From assembly GCF_007993935.1 (NCBI RefSeq), contig NZ_VITY01000012.1, forward strand, positions 62,001 through 126,000: a stretch of DNA of 64,000 bases. Reading direction: 5' to 3'. The number at the start of each line of letters is the position of its first letter. The stretch's first letter is position 1. Positions 28,719-37,065 of the stretch are shown here, one piece after another. Source of the DNA: Bradyrhizobium macuxiense. Lineage in GTDB: Bacteria; Pseudomonadota; Alphaproteobacteria; Rhizobiales; Xanthobacteraceae. Both the position numbers and the translations under genes were made by a program. The notes below the pieces were generated by a model. It was not told where the DNA came from. It ran no database searches and saw only the letters and a list, made by a program, of their open reading frames with translations.

Positions 28719-29699
28719 TTAACTTGCCGGTTTGAGCACCGGGGTCCATTTCGCGATCTCGTTCTTCACGAGGGTCGCCAGCGCCTCCGGGGTGCGGTTG
28801 GCGGGCGCCGGGATCACGCTGCCGAGGTCGAGCAGGCGCTTGCGGACGTTGTCATCGTCGAGCGCCTTGATCGCCGCCGCGTTCAGCGTCGCGATGATCG
28901 CGGGCGAGGCTCCCTTTGGCGCGAACACCGCGTTCCAGGCCTGAGCCTGGAAGGCCGGCAGGCCGGCCTCCGTCGTGGTCGGCACCTCAGGCAGCGACGG
29001 GTTGCGCTCGGGCGTCGCGACCGCATAGGCCTTGATGGTGCCGGCCTTGATCTGCGGCACCGCATTGACGATCTGGTCGCACATATAATCGACCTGGCCG
29101 GCGACCAGCGCATTCATGGCAGGGCCGGTGCCGTTGAAAGGCACGCCGACCGGCTTGACGTCGAGGATCGAATTCAAGAGTTCGCAGGAGGCGTGCGAGA
29201 CCGAACCGATGCCGGCATGCGCGGCGTTGACCTTCTCGGCATTGGCCTTCACGTAGGCGACGAACTCCTTCAGATCCTTCGGCGGAAAATCCTTGCGGGC
29301 CAGGATCAGGATCGGCGTGCCCGCGAGCAGCGCGACGGGCTCGAAATCCTTCTCCGGATGATAGGCAAGTTTCGGATAGAGCGGCACGGACGCGGCGTGC
29401 GTGCCCATGTGCCCTGTGATCAGCGTATAGCCGTCATTGGCGGCGCGCGCGGCACGCGTCGTCGCCGTGGTGCCGCCGGCGCCGACCACGTTCTCGATTA
29501 CGATGCTCTGTCCGAGCGTCTGCGCCATGTGCGCGGTGACGATGCGCGAGATGACGTCGGTCGGACCGCCGGCTGCGAACGGCACGATCATGGTGATGGT
29601 GCGGGTCGGATAGTTTTGCGCTGATGCCGGCACGGCGAATGCGCCGAGCGCTGCAAATGCCGAAAGGCATGCGCCCGCAAGCGAGCGAATGGACATCAT
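28719..29699 (-). CDS. tripartite tricarboxylate transporter substrate-binding protein (TctC/Bug family)
   Basis: A 326-residue periplasmic receptor with a signal peptide (LAGACLSAFAALGAFAVPASA) and the Bug-family layout: YPTRTITMIVPFAAGGPTDVISR near the N-terminus and VPFNGTGPAMNALVAGQVDYMCDQI in the middle. These proteins bind carboxylates such as citrate or aromatic acids and feed a TctAB permease. Two adjacent ATG codons (29699, 29696) follow GGGAGG by 7 and 10 bases. It lies downstream of tctB-tctA but beyond a terminator, so it probably has its own promoter or is regulated by readthrough. Confidence 0.9.
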   Translation of the reverse strand: MMSIRSLAGACLSAFAALGAFAVPASAQNYPTRTITMIVPFAAGGPTDVISRIVTAHMAQTLGQSIVIENVVGAGGTTATTRAARAANDGYTLITGHMGTHAASVPLYPKLAYHPEKDFEPVALLAGTPILILARKDFPPKDLKEFVAYVKANAEKVNAAHAGIGSVSHASCELLNSILDVKPVGVPFNGTGPAMNALVAGQVDYMCDQIVNAVPQIKAGTIKAYAVATPERNPSLPEVPTTTEAGLPAFQAQAWNAVFAPKGASPAIIATLNAAAIKALDDDNVRKRLLDLGSVIPAPANRTPEALATLVKNEIAKWTPVLKPAS

Positions 29700-29730
29700 C
29701 TCAATTCCTCCCGGGAACGTTTGACCAATA

Positions 29731-29759
29731 AAAATGCCGGCCAAATCGGCCGGCATTTT
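29731..29759. terminator. bidirectional intrinsic terminator between tctA and tctC
   Basis: A 12-bp perfect stem (AAAATGCCGGCC/GGCCGGCATTTT) with a 5-base loop has A and T runs at both ends. It is 32 bases upstream of the tctC start and would end the tctBA transcript. Confidence 0.85.
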
Positions 29760-29837
29760 CATTTCATGAGACGACAGCGCGAGTCGATTCGACTTCCGCC
29801 TGCGGCGCGCCGACGCAGGGTTGACGCTCCCTTGTTT

Positions 29838-29889
29838 GAGCATGATCTATCCGGAAAACCGCTTCACACTTTTCCGGATCATGCTCTAG
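29838..29889. repeat. dispersed palindromic repeat, GAGCATGATCC family, copy 3
   Basis: The full-length form: GAGCATGATCTATCCGGAAA ... ACACTTTTCCGGATCATGCTCTAG. On the minus strand it opens with the TAG stop of tctA. Confidence 0.88.
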
Positions 29890-31403
29890 CCCTCCGACTC
29901 GACGAACACTTCGTCGCGTTTCGCACGCAAGGCCGGCAGCACGGCAAGCACCAGGAGACCTGCCGCAATCGCCAGCAGCACCGCCGACAGCGGCCGCGAC
30001 AGGAATACGCTCCAGTCGCCGCGCGAGATCAAGAGTGCGCGACGCAGGTTCTCTTCCATCAGCGGGCCCAGCACCATGCCGAGCAGCAACGGCGCCGGCT
30101 CGAAATCGTGCTTGATCAGCCAGTAGCCGACCAGACCGAACGCACCTGCGAGCACGACATCGACCGGCGCGTTGTTCACCGAGTAGATGCCGATCGCGCA
30201 GAACACCACGATCGAGGGGAACATCAGCCGGTACGGCACGCGCAGCAGACGGACCCAGATGCCGACCAGCGGCAGGTTGATGATAATCAGCATCAGATTG
30301 CCGATCCACATCGAGGCGATCATGCCCCAGACCAGGTCGGGCTGCTTCTGCATCACCTGCGGACCCGGCACGATGCCATGAATAGTCATCGCCCCGACCA
30401 TCAGCGCCATCACCGCATTCGGCGGGATGCCGAGCGTGAGCAGCGGGATGAACGAGGTCTGCGCCGCGGCGTTGTTGGCGCTTTCCGGCGCCGCCACGCC
30501 CTCGATCGCGCCGCGGCCGAACCGCGACGGATTCTTCGCCAGCTTCTTCTCCAGCGTATAGGCCGCGAACGACGCGATCACGGCGCCGCCGCCCGGCAGG
30601 ATGCCGAGGATCGAGCCGAGCACGGTGCCGCGCAGGATCGCCGGCGAGGAGTCGATTAGGTCCTTCCTGGTCGGCATCAGGCCGGTGATCTTCTGCTGCA
30701 CCAAATTGCGATCCATCTCCGCGCCGTGGTCGAGGTTGCGGATGATCTCGGCGAAGCCGAACACGCCCATCGCCACGGTGGCAAAGCCGAGGCCGTCGGC
30801 GAGCTCGGGGATATTGAAGGCCATGCGCGAGGCGCCGGTCTCGATGTCGGAGCCGACCATCGACAGCAACAGGCCGAACACGATCATCGCGATCGCCTTC
30901 AGCACCGAGCCCTTGGCCAGCACCACCGCGAAGATCAGGCCGAGCACCATCAGCGAGAAATATTCGGCCGGGCCGAACGCCAGCGCGAGCTTGGTCAGCG
31001 GCGCGCCGAGCACGGCGATCAGCACGGTGGCGACGCAGCCGGCGAAGAACGAACCGATCGCGGCGATCGCGAGCGCCGGACCGGCGCGACCCTGCTTGGC
31101 CATCTGGTGGCCGTCGAGCGCGGTGACCACGGAGGTCGCCTCGCCCGGAATATTGACCAGGATCGAGGTGGTCGACCCGCCATATTGCGCGCCGTAATAG
31201 ATGCCGGCGAGCATGATCAGCGCACCGACCGGCGGCAGGCCGAAGGTGATCGGCAGCAGCATGGCGACGGTGGCGATCGTGCCGATGCCCGGCAGCACGC
31301 CGACCAGCGTGCCGACCAGCGCACCGATCAGGCACATCAGAAGGTTGATCGGCGAGAATGCAACCACGAAACCGTGGGCGAGATTGGCAAACAGTTCCAT
31401 CAC
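29886..31403 (-). CDS. tctA: tripartite tricarboxylate transporter large permease (TctA)
   Basis: A 505-residue inner membrane permease with about twelve helices. Family signatures are GTLVGVLPGIGTIATVAMLLPITFGLPP near the N-terminus and GAIEGVAAPESANNAAAQTSFIPLLTLGIPPNAV in the middle. It transports a carboxylate with sodium or protons, helped by TctB and a TctC receptor. It starts 4 bases after the tctB stop. Its own TAG stop is the first codon of a dispersed repeat, and the residues just before (RDEVFVESEG) show no sign of disruption. Confidence 0.95.
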   Translation of the reverse strand: MMELFANLAHGFVVAFSPINLLMCLIGALVGTLVGVLPGIGTIATVAMLLPITFGLPPVGALIMLAGIYYGAQYGGSTTSILVNIPGEATSVVTALDGHQMAKQGRAGPALAIAAIGSFFAGCVATVLIAVLGAPLTKLALAFGPAEYFSLMVLGLIFAVVLAKGSVLKAIAMIVFGLLLSMVGSDIETGASRMAFNIPELADGLGFATVAMGVFGFAEIIRNLDHGAEMDRNLVQQKITGLMPTRKDLIDSSPAILRGTVLGSILGILPGGGAVIASFAAYTLEKKLAKNPSRFGRGAIEGVAAPESANNAAAQTSFIPLLTLGIPPNAVMALMVGAMTIHGIVPGPQVMQKQPDLVWGMIASMWIGNLMLIIINLPLVGIWVRLLRVPYRLMFPSIVVFCAIGIYSVNNAPVDVVLAGAFGLVGYWLIKHDFEPAPLLLGMVLGPLMEENLRRALLISRGDWSVFLSRPLSAVLLAIAAGLLVLAVLPALRAKRDEVFVESEG

Positions 31404-31407
31404 GCCC

Positions 31408-31908
31408 TCACTGGATCAGGAAACGCGGGAACATCGGCATCGGAAGTCCCAGCACATAGGGGAAAAGCAGCGCGCAGCCGACTGTCAGGCAGGCGCCGAC
31501 GATGATGGCTTCGATCCATTTCGTCTCATGCGAGCCCATCGCCGCGATCAGGAAAGCGGCAAAGGCGGAGACGACGAGCCCGAGCGGGCGGATCGCCAAT
31601 GCGAAGAACACGATTGCCGCCGATACGAACAGCGGGCCGCGCCAGGAATACGGCGCGATGTGCGGGCCGTCCTTCAGAATTCCGACCAGCGCGACAGCGC
31701 CGCCGAGCAACAGCAGCAGCACGGCGAACATCCGCGGCGCGGTTCCGGCGCCGAACGAAAATCCGTGCATGCCCTGCAAATCGCTGGAGGCCCACAAGGC
31801 AAACAGCGCAACCGCCATCATGGCGAGCCCGCCGATAAAGTCCTGCGGGCCGCGCACCCATTTCGGCAAGATCGATTTGACCGGCGCCTCGCTCGGCGTA
31901 TCGCTCAT
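31408..31908 (-). CDS. tctB: tripartite tricarboxylate transporter small permease (TctB)
   Basis: A 166-residue protein with four hydrophobic helices (DFIGGLAMMAVALFALWAS, MFAVLLLLLGGAVALVGIL and two more), the TctB pattern. It is the first gene of the tctB-tctA pair. The region upstream (31909-32002) is short and would hold its promoter. The substrate is unknown. Confidence 0.88.
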   Translation of the reverse strand: MSDTPSEAPVKSILPKWVRGPQDFIGGLAMMAVALFALWASSDLQGMHGFSFGAGTAPRMFAVLLLLLGGAVALVGILKDGPHIAPYSWRGPLFVSAAIVFFALAIRPLGLVVSAFAAFLIAAMGSHETKWIEAIIVGACLTVGCALLFPYVLGLPMPMFPRFLIQ

Positions 31909-32002
31909 GACTTCGCTTCCCCCCGTCAGGGCTGTCCCGCCCGTATTGATTGAATGGCTTGGCTTGCGGTGCGTTGACCAAAAGCCTTGCTAGCGATTTT
32001 CG

Positions 32003-32536
32003 TCAGACAACGCCAGCAAAACCCAAGAGACCTCCGGCAAGCAACATCCACAAAGGATTGATCCGCGTCGCAAAAGCAAGCGCGGCTGCGACAATGGTGA
32101 TCAGGACCGCGATCCAACTTTGGTCTGATGTCTGTGCCACGATCAGGCCTGAGGCGGCCATCAGGCCGATCGACAGCGGAACCAATGCCGCCTGGATGAT
32201 CGCCGGCCAGCGCGCGTCGCGCGAACGATCGAGGAAACGGCTGACATAATAGGCAAGCAGCGCGGTCGGTCCGCACATCGCAACCGTCGCAGCCAATGCT
32301 CCGGCAACGCCTGCGACAGAATAGCCTATCAGCGTCACAATCAGCACGTTCGGTCCCGGCGAGAGTTGCGAGATCGCGAACACGTCGGCGAACTGCTTGT
32401 CGGTCAGCCAGTGATGCACGTCGACGGCAGCGCGGTGCATTTCGGGGATCGCCGAATTGGCGCCGCCGACCGCAAACAGCGACATCAGGCCGAAGGTCCA
32501 GAGCAGCGCCGCGATCGGGTTGGACTCCGGACTCAT
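32003..32536 (-). CDS. chrA: chromate transporter, short-chain, second half
   Basis: A 177-residue membrane protein with the CHR-domain core LFAVGGANSAIPEMHRAAVD and the ISQLSPGPNVLIVTLIGYSVAGVAGALAA motif. It is a single-domain (short-chain) ChrA. The partner gene precedes it with a 4-base ATGA overlap, so the two halves form a heteromeric pair, as known for short-chain CHR systems. The predicted role is proton-driven efflux of chromate or transport of another oxyanion. The start at 32536 was chosen because of this overlap. Confidence 0.85.
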   Translation of the reverse strand: MSPESNPIAALLWTFGLMSLFAVGGANSAIPEMHRAAVDVHHWLTDKQFADVFAISQLSPGPNVLIVTLIGYSVAGVAGALAATVAMCGPTALLAYYVSRFLDRSRDARWPAIIQAALVPLSIGLMAASGLIVAQTSDQSWIAVLITIVAAALAFATRINPLWMLLAGGLLGFAGVV

Positions 32537-33144
32537 GCCTGCACCCTGCGGCGGGTCAGGATCGTGATCGCGAGGCTGAGCGGGATCGCCACCAGCAGCA
32601 CGATCTGCAGCGGCCATCGGATCAGTCCGATCGCGACGAAAACCGCTGATAGAATGACGAGGCCTGTGACATCACGCCGCTTCAGGAGCGGCATCATCAT
32701 CTTGAGGACGACGGCGAACAACAGCCCGACGGCGGCACAGGCCACGCCGGCGAGTGTCCGGCGCAGGATATCGATATCGCCGTAGCGGGCGTAGAGCGCG
32801 GCAAGGATGGTCGCGATCACCATCGGCGGCCCGACCAGCCCGGCAAAGGCCGCCAGCCCGCCCGCGATGCCGCGGAAGCGCGAGCCGAAAACGACCGATA
32901 GGTTGACGATGTTCGGACCTGGCAGGAAATGGCACAGCGCGAAGGTCTCGTTGAACTCCTCCGCCGTCATCCAGCGGTGCTGTTCAACGATCGCCCGCCG
33001 GGCCCAGACCAGGACCCCGCCAAAGCCGGCCAGCGACATCTTGGCAAAGGCTAGGAACAGCTCGAGCAGGCCGGGCTGCAGGGCTGGAGACGGTGCGGGG
33101 GCATCCGGCGCCGGGGTGGCAACCGGCGGGGATTCCGGGAGCAT
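32533..33144 (-). CDS. chrA: chromate transporter, short-chain, first half
   Basis: A 203-residue membrane protein with MSLAGFGGVLVWARRAIVEQHRWM and the CHR motif LCHFLPGPNIVNLSVVFGSRFRGIAGGLAAFAGLVGPP. A Pro/Ala-rich leader precedes the first helix. The ATG at 33144 is used; an upstream TTG is also in frame. It is paired with the next gene by a 4-base overlap. Chromate as substrate is a family inference; no chrB regulator is adjacent. Confidence 0.85.
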   Translation of the reverse strand: MLPESPPVATPAPDAPAPSPALQPGLLELFLAFAKMSLAGFGGVLVWARRAIVEQHRWMTAEEFNETFALCHFLPGPNIVNLSVVFGSRFRGIAGGLAAFAGLVGPPMVIATILAALYARYGDIDILRRTLAGVACAAVGLLFAVVLKMMMPLLKRRDVTGLVILSAVFVAIGLIRWPLQIVLLVAIPLSLAITILTRRRVQA

Positions 33145-33247
33145 GGGCAAAATCTAGAACGGCGTCAGGATGCCGGCCAACCCAAATCGGCGTGTTTTCA
33201 CAGCGGAAAGGGTCTGAATCGGCTCTGTTTTTCTATCGCTTTGCCGC

Positions 33248-33253
33248 TATATT
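33248..33253 (+). promoter_or_regulatory. possible ssrA -10 element
   Basis: TATATT lies 5-10 bases before the expected 5' end of the tmRNA precursor. The -35 region is weak, and a partner element is not clear. The prediction is tentative. Confidence 0.45.
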
Positions 33254-33254
33254 G

Positions 33255-33590
33255 GGGGTGCCGGTTCGCCGGCTATGGAAATAAATGACCGTCGCAATAA
33301 ACCATTCGGACCCGGGGGCGGTACCCGGCGCCTCCACCAAAACCCATCTGAGCCCCCTTCGGTGGCTTTTGGCGGGGGCGAAATAGGATCGACGAGGGCG
33401 TAAAGGGCGTGTTTTTTCTCGGTATGGTTCCGCCGTTATCGGGCTAATGCAATAGTTGCCAACGACAACTTTGCTCCGGTTGCTCAGGCTGCGTAACGCA
33501 GTTTGAAAGACCATCTTAAAGTCCTAGCGGGTTAAGCTCCGCTAGGCGGGGTTCGGAGGCACCTGGCAACAGAAGCCTCCACTTATTCTC
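33255..33590 (+). ncRNA. ssrA: two-piece (circularly permuted) tmRNA
   Basis: Transfer-messenger RNA for ribosome rescue. The order is permuted, as in alphaproteobacteria. The acceptor piece comes first and ends in a CGCCTCC-A-CCA 3' end (CCA at 33337-33339), with a CCGGG/CCCGG T-stem. After a spacer, the mRNA-like piece begins at 33374 with GGGGGCG, which pairs with CGCCTCC to rebuild the acceptor stem (one G-U pair). The tag-coding sequence spans 33458-33496: GCC AAC GAC AAC ... GCG TAA, giving ANDNFAPVAQAA. The end has a GGAGGC...GCCTCC hairpin. The precursor is cut between the two pieces. The outer boundaries are approximate. The gene is 135 bases from sspB. Confidence 0.92.
33458..33496 (+). 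other. tmRNA tag-peptide reading frame
   Basis: The frame encodes ANDNFAPVAQAA followed by TAA. It resumes at GCC (Ala). The AAND start and the hydrophobic C-terminal AA end are the degron features recognised by SspB and ClpXP. Confidence 0.9.
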
Positions 33591-33725
33591 GAATGGGCGT
33601 CCGCCCCTATTTCAGCCGCCAGCCCTGCTGATTTCCGGCTCCCGGCGAGGTAGCATGGGGCCAAAGGGGGCGAGTCGGATCATCCGGCGAGCCTCACCAG
33701 CTATTTGCGAAGCGACAGGATCACC

Positions 33726-34247
33726 ATGGCGACCGATCACATCCGATATGACGTGCTGGCGCGCGATGCGCTGCGCGGGGTGCTGCGCCGGGTCCTGTCG
33801 GACGCGGCCGAACATGGCCTGCCGGGTGAGCACCATTTCTACATCACTTTCCTCTCGCACGGCGACGGCGTGAAGCTGTCGCCGCGGCTGCTCGCGCAGT
33901 ATCCGGAGGAGATGACCATCATCCTGCAGCACCAGTTCTGGGATCTGGTGGTGACGGAAGATCGGTTTGAGGTTGGCCTGTCGTTCGGCGGGATTCCCGA
34001 GCGGCTCAACGTGCCGTTTGCCGCGGTGACGCGTTTCCTCGATCCGTCGGCACCGTTCGACCTGCGATTCGACGTCTCGGACGCACTGTCCGAGGAAGCT
34101 CCTCCTGCGACGGCACCGGCCGCTCCCCTCCCCGCACCGGCTGCTCGGGCGGCGGTGGAGACCGAGACGGCCGAGACCGAGCAGGAGCCTGCAAAGCCCA
34201 GCGAAGGCGCCGAGGTGGTGCGGCTGGACCGCTTCCGCAAGAAATAA
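33726..34247 (+). CDS. sspB: SspB-family ClpXP adaptor (alpha type)
   Basis: Delivers ssrA-tagged proteins to the ClpXP protease. The 173-residue protein has the core RYDVLARDALRGVLRRVLSDAAEHGLPGEHHFYITFLSHGDGVKLSPRLLAQYPEEMTIILQ-type region and LSFGGIPERLNVPFAAVTRFLDPS. A variable Pro/Ala/Glu linker (about 120-158) follows. It ends in a basic C-terminal motif EVVRLDRFRKK, the ClpX-tethering tail. The start at 33726 gives MATDHIRYD. It directly follows tmRNA, so tag and adaptor are neighbours. Confidence 0.92.
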   Translation: MATDHIRYDVLARDALRGVLRRVLSDAAEHGLPGEHHFYITFLSHGDGVKLSPRLLAQYPEEMTIILQHQFWDLVVTEDRFEVGLSFGGIPERLNVPFAAVTRFLDPSAPFDLRFDVSDALSEEAPPATAPAAPLPAPAARAAVETETAETEQEPAKPSEGAEVVRLDRFRKK

Positions 34248-34422
34248 TCTAAACGCAGATCGATCCTCGACCTTGTAGGATGCGAGCAGGAGCGGGATGA
34301 CAGATCGTCATCCCGGACTATCTTCTGCATGAACGTGTCTTCGCGCGGCCGCTTTCGTGCTGCCGCGGCGGAGAGCCGGCGCCATGCCGGATCACGTGCT
34401 GATGACGCAACGGAGAGCATTC

Positions 34423-35838
34423 ATGGCTCAGTCGACGACACCATCCAACGCCGCCACCCGTAGCGAGACCGACAGCTTCGGTCCGATCGACGTCGCCGCC
34501 GATCGCTACTGGGGCGCGCAGACCGAGCGCTCGCGGCAGAATTTCAAGATCGGCCACGACCGGATGCCGATCGCGATCATTCATGCACTCGCCATCGTCA
34601 AGCTCGCGGCGGCCGAGACCAACCGCGAACTCGGCCAGCTCGATGCACGCCGCGCCGACGCCATCATCGGCGCCGCCAGGGAAGTGATCGACGGCAAGCT
34701 CGACGATCATTTTCCCCTCGTCGTGTTTCAGACCGGCTCGGGCACGCAGACCAACATGAACGTGAACGAGGTGATCGCCAACCGCGCCAACCAGATGCTC
34801 GGCGGCGAGCTCGGCGCCAAGCAGCCGGTCCATCCGAATGATCACGTCAACATGAGTCAGTCGTCGAACGACTCGTTTCCGACCGCGATGCATATCGCAG
34901 CAGCGGACCGCATCATCGCCGACCTGATCCCTGCCCTCACCGGGTTGCATCAGGCGTTGCACCAGAAGCAGGAGGCGTTCGCCAAGATCGTGAAGATCGG
35001 ACGCACGCACACCCAGGACGCGACACCGCTGACGCTCGGCCAGGAATTCTCCGGTTACGCCGCGCAGGTCGAGAGCGGCATCGCGCGGCTGCACACCGCC
35101 GTGAAGGAGCTGTTTCCGCTCGCGCAGGGCGGCACTGCTGTTGGCACCGGCCTCAACTCGAAGCCGGAATTCGCGAGCGCCTTCGCAAGGCATGTCGCCG
35201 CGATTACCAAGCTGCCGTTCACCAGCGCCGCCAACAAGTTCGAGGCGCTCGCTTCCAACGACGCCTATGTGCTGGTGCATGGCGCGATCAATTCGGTGGC
35301 GACCGGCCTGTTCAAGATCGCCAACGACATCCGCTTCCTCGGCTCGGGCCCGCGCTCGGGCCTCGGCGAATTGATCCTGCCCGAGAACGAGCCGGGCTCC
35401 TCGATCATGCCGGGCAAGGTCAATCCGACCCAGTGCGAAGCGATGACCATGGTCTGCTGCCAGGTGTTCGGCAATCAGACCACCATCACCGTCGCCGGCA
35501 GCCAGGGCCATTTCGAGCTGAACGTGTACAAGCCCGTGTTGGCATATTGTATGATAAATTCCATTCAGTTGCTGTCTGACGTTGTCCGCTCATTTACTGA
35601 GCATTGCGTTGTCGGCATACGCGCCGACGAAAAGCGCATCAACGAGCTGATGCAGCGCTCGCTGATGCTGGTGACCGCGCTCGCGCCGAAGATCGGGTAC
35701 GACAACGCAGCGAAGGTCGCGAAGTCCGCGCATGCGCACGGAACGACGTTGAAGGAAGAGGCTTTGCGGCTCGGATTTGTGTCCGCGGATGAATTTGATC
35801 GCCTCGTGCAGCCGGACAAAATGACACACCCCGGCTGA
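34423..35838 (+). CDS. fumC: class II fumarate hydratase
   Basis: TCA-cycle enzyme converting fumarate to malate, without iron-sulfur cluster. The 471-residue protein has SVSGTQTNMNVNEVIANR-type tetramer-interface motif (TGSGTQTNMN), GRTHTQDATPLTLGQEF with the catalytic His region, and the superfamily signature GSSIMPGKVNPTQCE near residues 325-339. The start at 34423 (MAQSTTPSN) has GGAG about 10 bases before. Around 35530-35615 the base composition falls (many AT-ending codons), while the protein sequence (YKPVLAYCMINSIQLLSDVVRSF) remains normal. A gene pair for DUF4169 and RHH proteins follows. Confidence 0.96.
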   Translation: MAQSTTPSNAATRSETDSFGPIDVAADRYWGAQTERSRQNFKIGHDRMPIAIIHALAIVKLAAAETNRELGQLDARRADAIIGAAREVIDGKLDDHFPLVVFQTGSGTQTNMNVNEVIANRANQMLGGELGAKQPVHPNDHVNMSQSSNDSFPTAMHIAAADRIIADLIPALTGLHQALHQKQEAFAKIVKIGRTHTQDATPLTLGQEFSGYAAQVESGIARLHTAVKELFPLAQGGTAVGTGLNSKPEFASAFARHVAAITKLPFTSAANKFEALASNDAYVLVHGAINSVATGLFKIANDIRFLGSGPRSGLGELILPENEPGSSIMPGKVNPTQCEAMTMVCCQVFGNQTTITVAGSQGHFELNVYKPVLAYCMINSIQLLSDVVRSFTEHCVVGIRADEKRINELMQRSLMLVTALAPKIGYDNAAKVAKSAHAHGTTLKEEALRLGFVSADEFDRLVQPDKMTHPG

Positions 35839-35964
35839 GCGGACGACGCGCAATGTCCGGATAATTACGGTCAGCGCGCGTGATATAATTATGGACCATA
35901 ACGCCTAAAGACTAAGGCTGTTTGCCTATCAGCTCTGCGCTGGCGCATGGTACAGACGTCTAGT

Positions 35965-36010
35965 TTTCGCAGAGCGAAACGGATTCTTTGATGCTATCAC
36001 AAGCATCAAA
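35965..36010 (+). other. two hairpins downstream of fumC
   Basis: Two perfect stems: TTTCGC-AGA-GCGAAA (35965-35979) and TTTGATGC-N8-GCATCAAA (35987-36010). No T-run follows either. They lie in the 276-base gap between fumC and the DUF4169 gene, where no other feature is visible, and may end the fumC transcript. Confidence 0.4.
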
Positions 36011-36114
36011 CGGGGATTCGGGATGGGTATCGAGCCGGGCGCGCAGCGCGATCGCTCTTGCTTTCGTCACGATGCATCACCAATTCCGCTTTGGGGACGA
36101 TGAGGACGACGAGC

Positions 36115-36318
36115 ATGGGCGACGTGGTCAACTTGAAACGATTCAAGAAGCGCGGTGAGCGCGAACAAGCAGCGAAGCAGGCCGAAGCCAATCGTGCGCT
36201 ATTCGGTCGCACCAAATCTGAACGAGCGCGTGACGAATTTCTCGGCGAGCGCAGCGCGCGTGCGCTCGATCAGCACCTCCTGGATCCGAAGCGTATCGAC
36301 AGTGGAGACGCATCATGA
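36115..36318 (+). CDS. DUF4169 family protein
   Basis: A 67-residue, highly charged protein with the DUF4169 signature: MGDVVNLKRFKKRGEREQAAKQAEANRALFGRTKSERA. It is soluble, with no signal peptide. The function is unknown. The start at 36115 gives the conserved VVNLKRFKK beginning; the longer frame from 36058 is not used. It overlaps the next gene by 4 bases (ATGA). Confidence 0.85.
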   Translation: MGDVVNLKRFKKRGEREQAAKQAEANRALFGRTKSERARDEFLGERSARALDQHLLDPKRIDSGDAS

Positions 36319-36590
36319 AGTCTCCCGTCGTCAAGCGTTCGATCGTCGTTGCCGGTCACAAGACCAGCGTCAGCCTCGAGGAAGCCTTCTGGAACGGCAT
36401 GAAGGAGATTTCCGGTCTGCGGAACATGACGCTGTCGGAATTGGTCGGCGAGATCGACAGCAACCGTCAGCAAGGCAATTTGTCCTCCGCTATCCGGCTT
36501 TTCGTGCTCGACTATTTCCGCTCGCGCGCCACTCCGGCCGTGCCGACGGATGTCAGGCCGCAGCAGGTCGACACGCGCCAGCAGGCCTGA
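36315..36590 (+). CDS. ribbon-helix-helix (RHH_4) domain protein
   Basis: A 91-residue protein with an Arc-like ribbon-helix-helix fold: strand VKRSIVVAGHKTSVSLE, then helices AFWNGMKEISGLRNMTLSELVGEID and SAIRLFVLDYFRSRA. This is the RHH_4 family. It could bind DNA as a dimer. It is coupled to DUF4169 by a 4-base overlap, a pair repeatedly found beside fumC in alphaproteobacteria. The target and the role of the partner are unknown. A toxin-antitoxin role is not supported by the sequence. Confidence 0.85.
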   Translation: MKSPVVKRSIVVAGHKTSVSLEEAFWNGMKEISGLRNMTLSELVGEIDSNRQQGNLSSAIRLFVLDYFRSRATPAVPTDVRPQQVDTRQQA

Positions 36591-36646
36591 CGGCCCTCAC
36601 CGACCGTCGCTACGGCAGACGGTCGTTCCACGGCGCGGACTTCAGC

Positions 36647-37000
36647 ATGAAGGTCAATCGTATTGTCGCGAACGTTGCCGCATCTGACATCGCGGCAGCG
36701 AAGTCATTCTATCGCGATATCCTGGGCCTCGAGCCGTTGATGGATTTCGGTTGGGTTGCGACTTACGGCTCATCCGAAACGATGCAGGTTCAAATCAGCT
36801 TCGCTTCCGAAGGTGGCTCCGGCACGCCGGTGCCTGATCTCTCGATCGAGGTCGACGACCTCGATGAAGCGCTGCACCGGATGCAGGCTGCCGGCATCGC
36901 GATCGAGTACGGTCCGGCGGACGAGCCTTGGGGCGTGCGGCGCTTCTTCGTCCGCGATCCGTTCGACCGGCTGATCAATATTCTCCAGCACCAATCGTGA
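36647..37000 (+). CDS. VOC (glyoxalase/bleomycin-resistance-fold) protein
   Basis: A 117-residue single VOC domain: MKVNRIVANVAASDIAAAKSFYRDILGL at the start and GVRRFFVRDPFDRLINILQHQ at the end, with paired beta-alpha-beta modules. The substrate is unknown; a glutathione-S-transfer, isomerase or resistance role is each possible. No strong ribosome site is seen. It is 56 bases after the RHH gene and convergent with the AsmA gene. Confidence 0.8.
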   Translation: MKVNRIVANVAASDIAAAKSFYRDILGLEPLMDFGWVATYGSSETMQVQISFASEGGSGTPVPDLSIEVDDLDEALHRMQAAGIAIEYGPADEPWGVRRFFVRDPFDRLINILQHQS

Positions 37001-37065
37001 GCCGGCGCGTCGTTTGACGCGTTTCTTCACGCGAACCGGCGCCTGCTTCGCTTGAAATCGCGTTT

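Noticed and set aside
36115..36590. DUF4169/RHH pair as a toxin-antitoxin module
   Set aside because: The partner has no toxin family pattern, and the order and linkage to fumC do not suggest one.
36155..36646. Long N-terminal extension of the VOC protein
   Set aside because: It overlaps the DUF4169 and RHH genes in another frame and does not look like protein. A VOC domain begins at the ATG at 36647.
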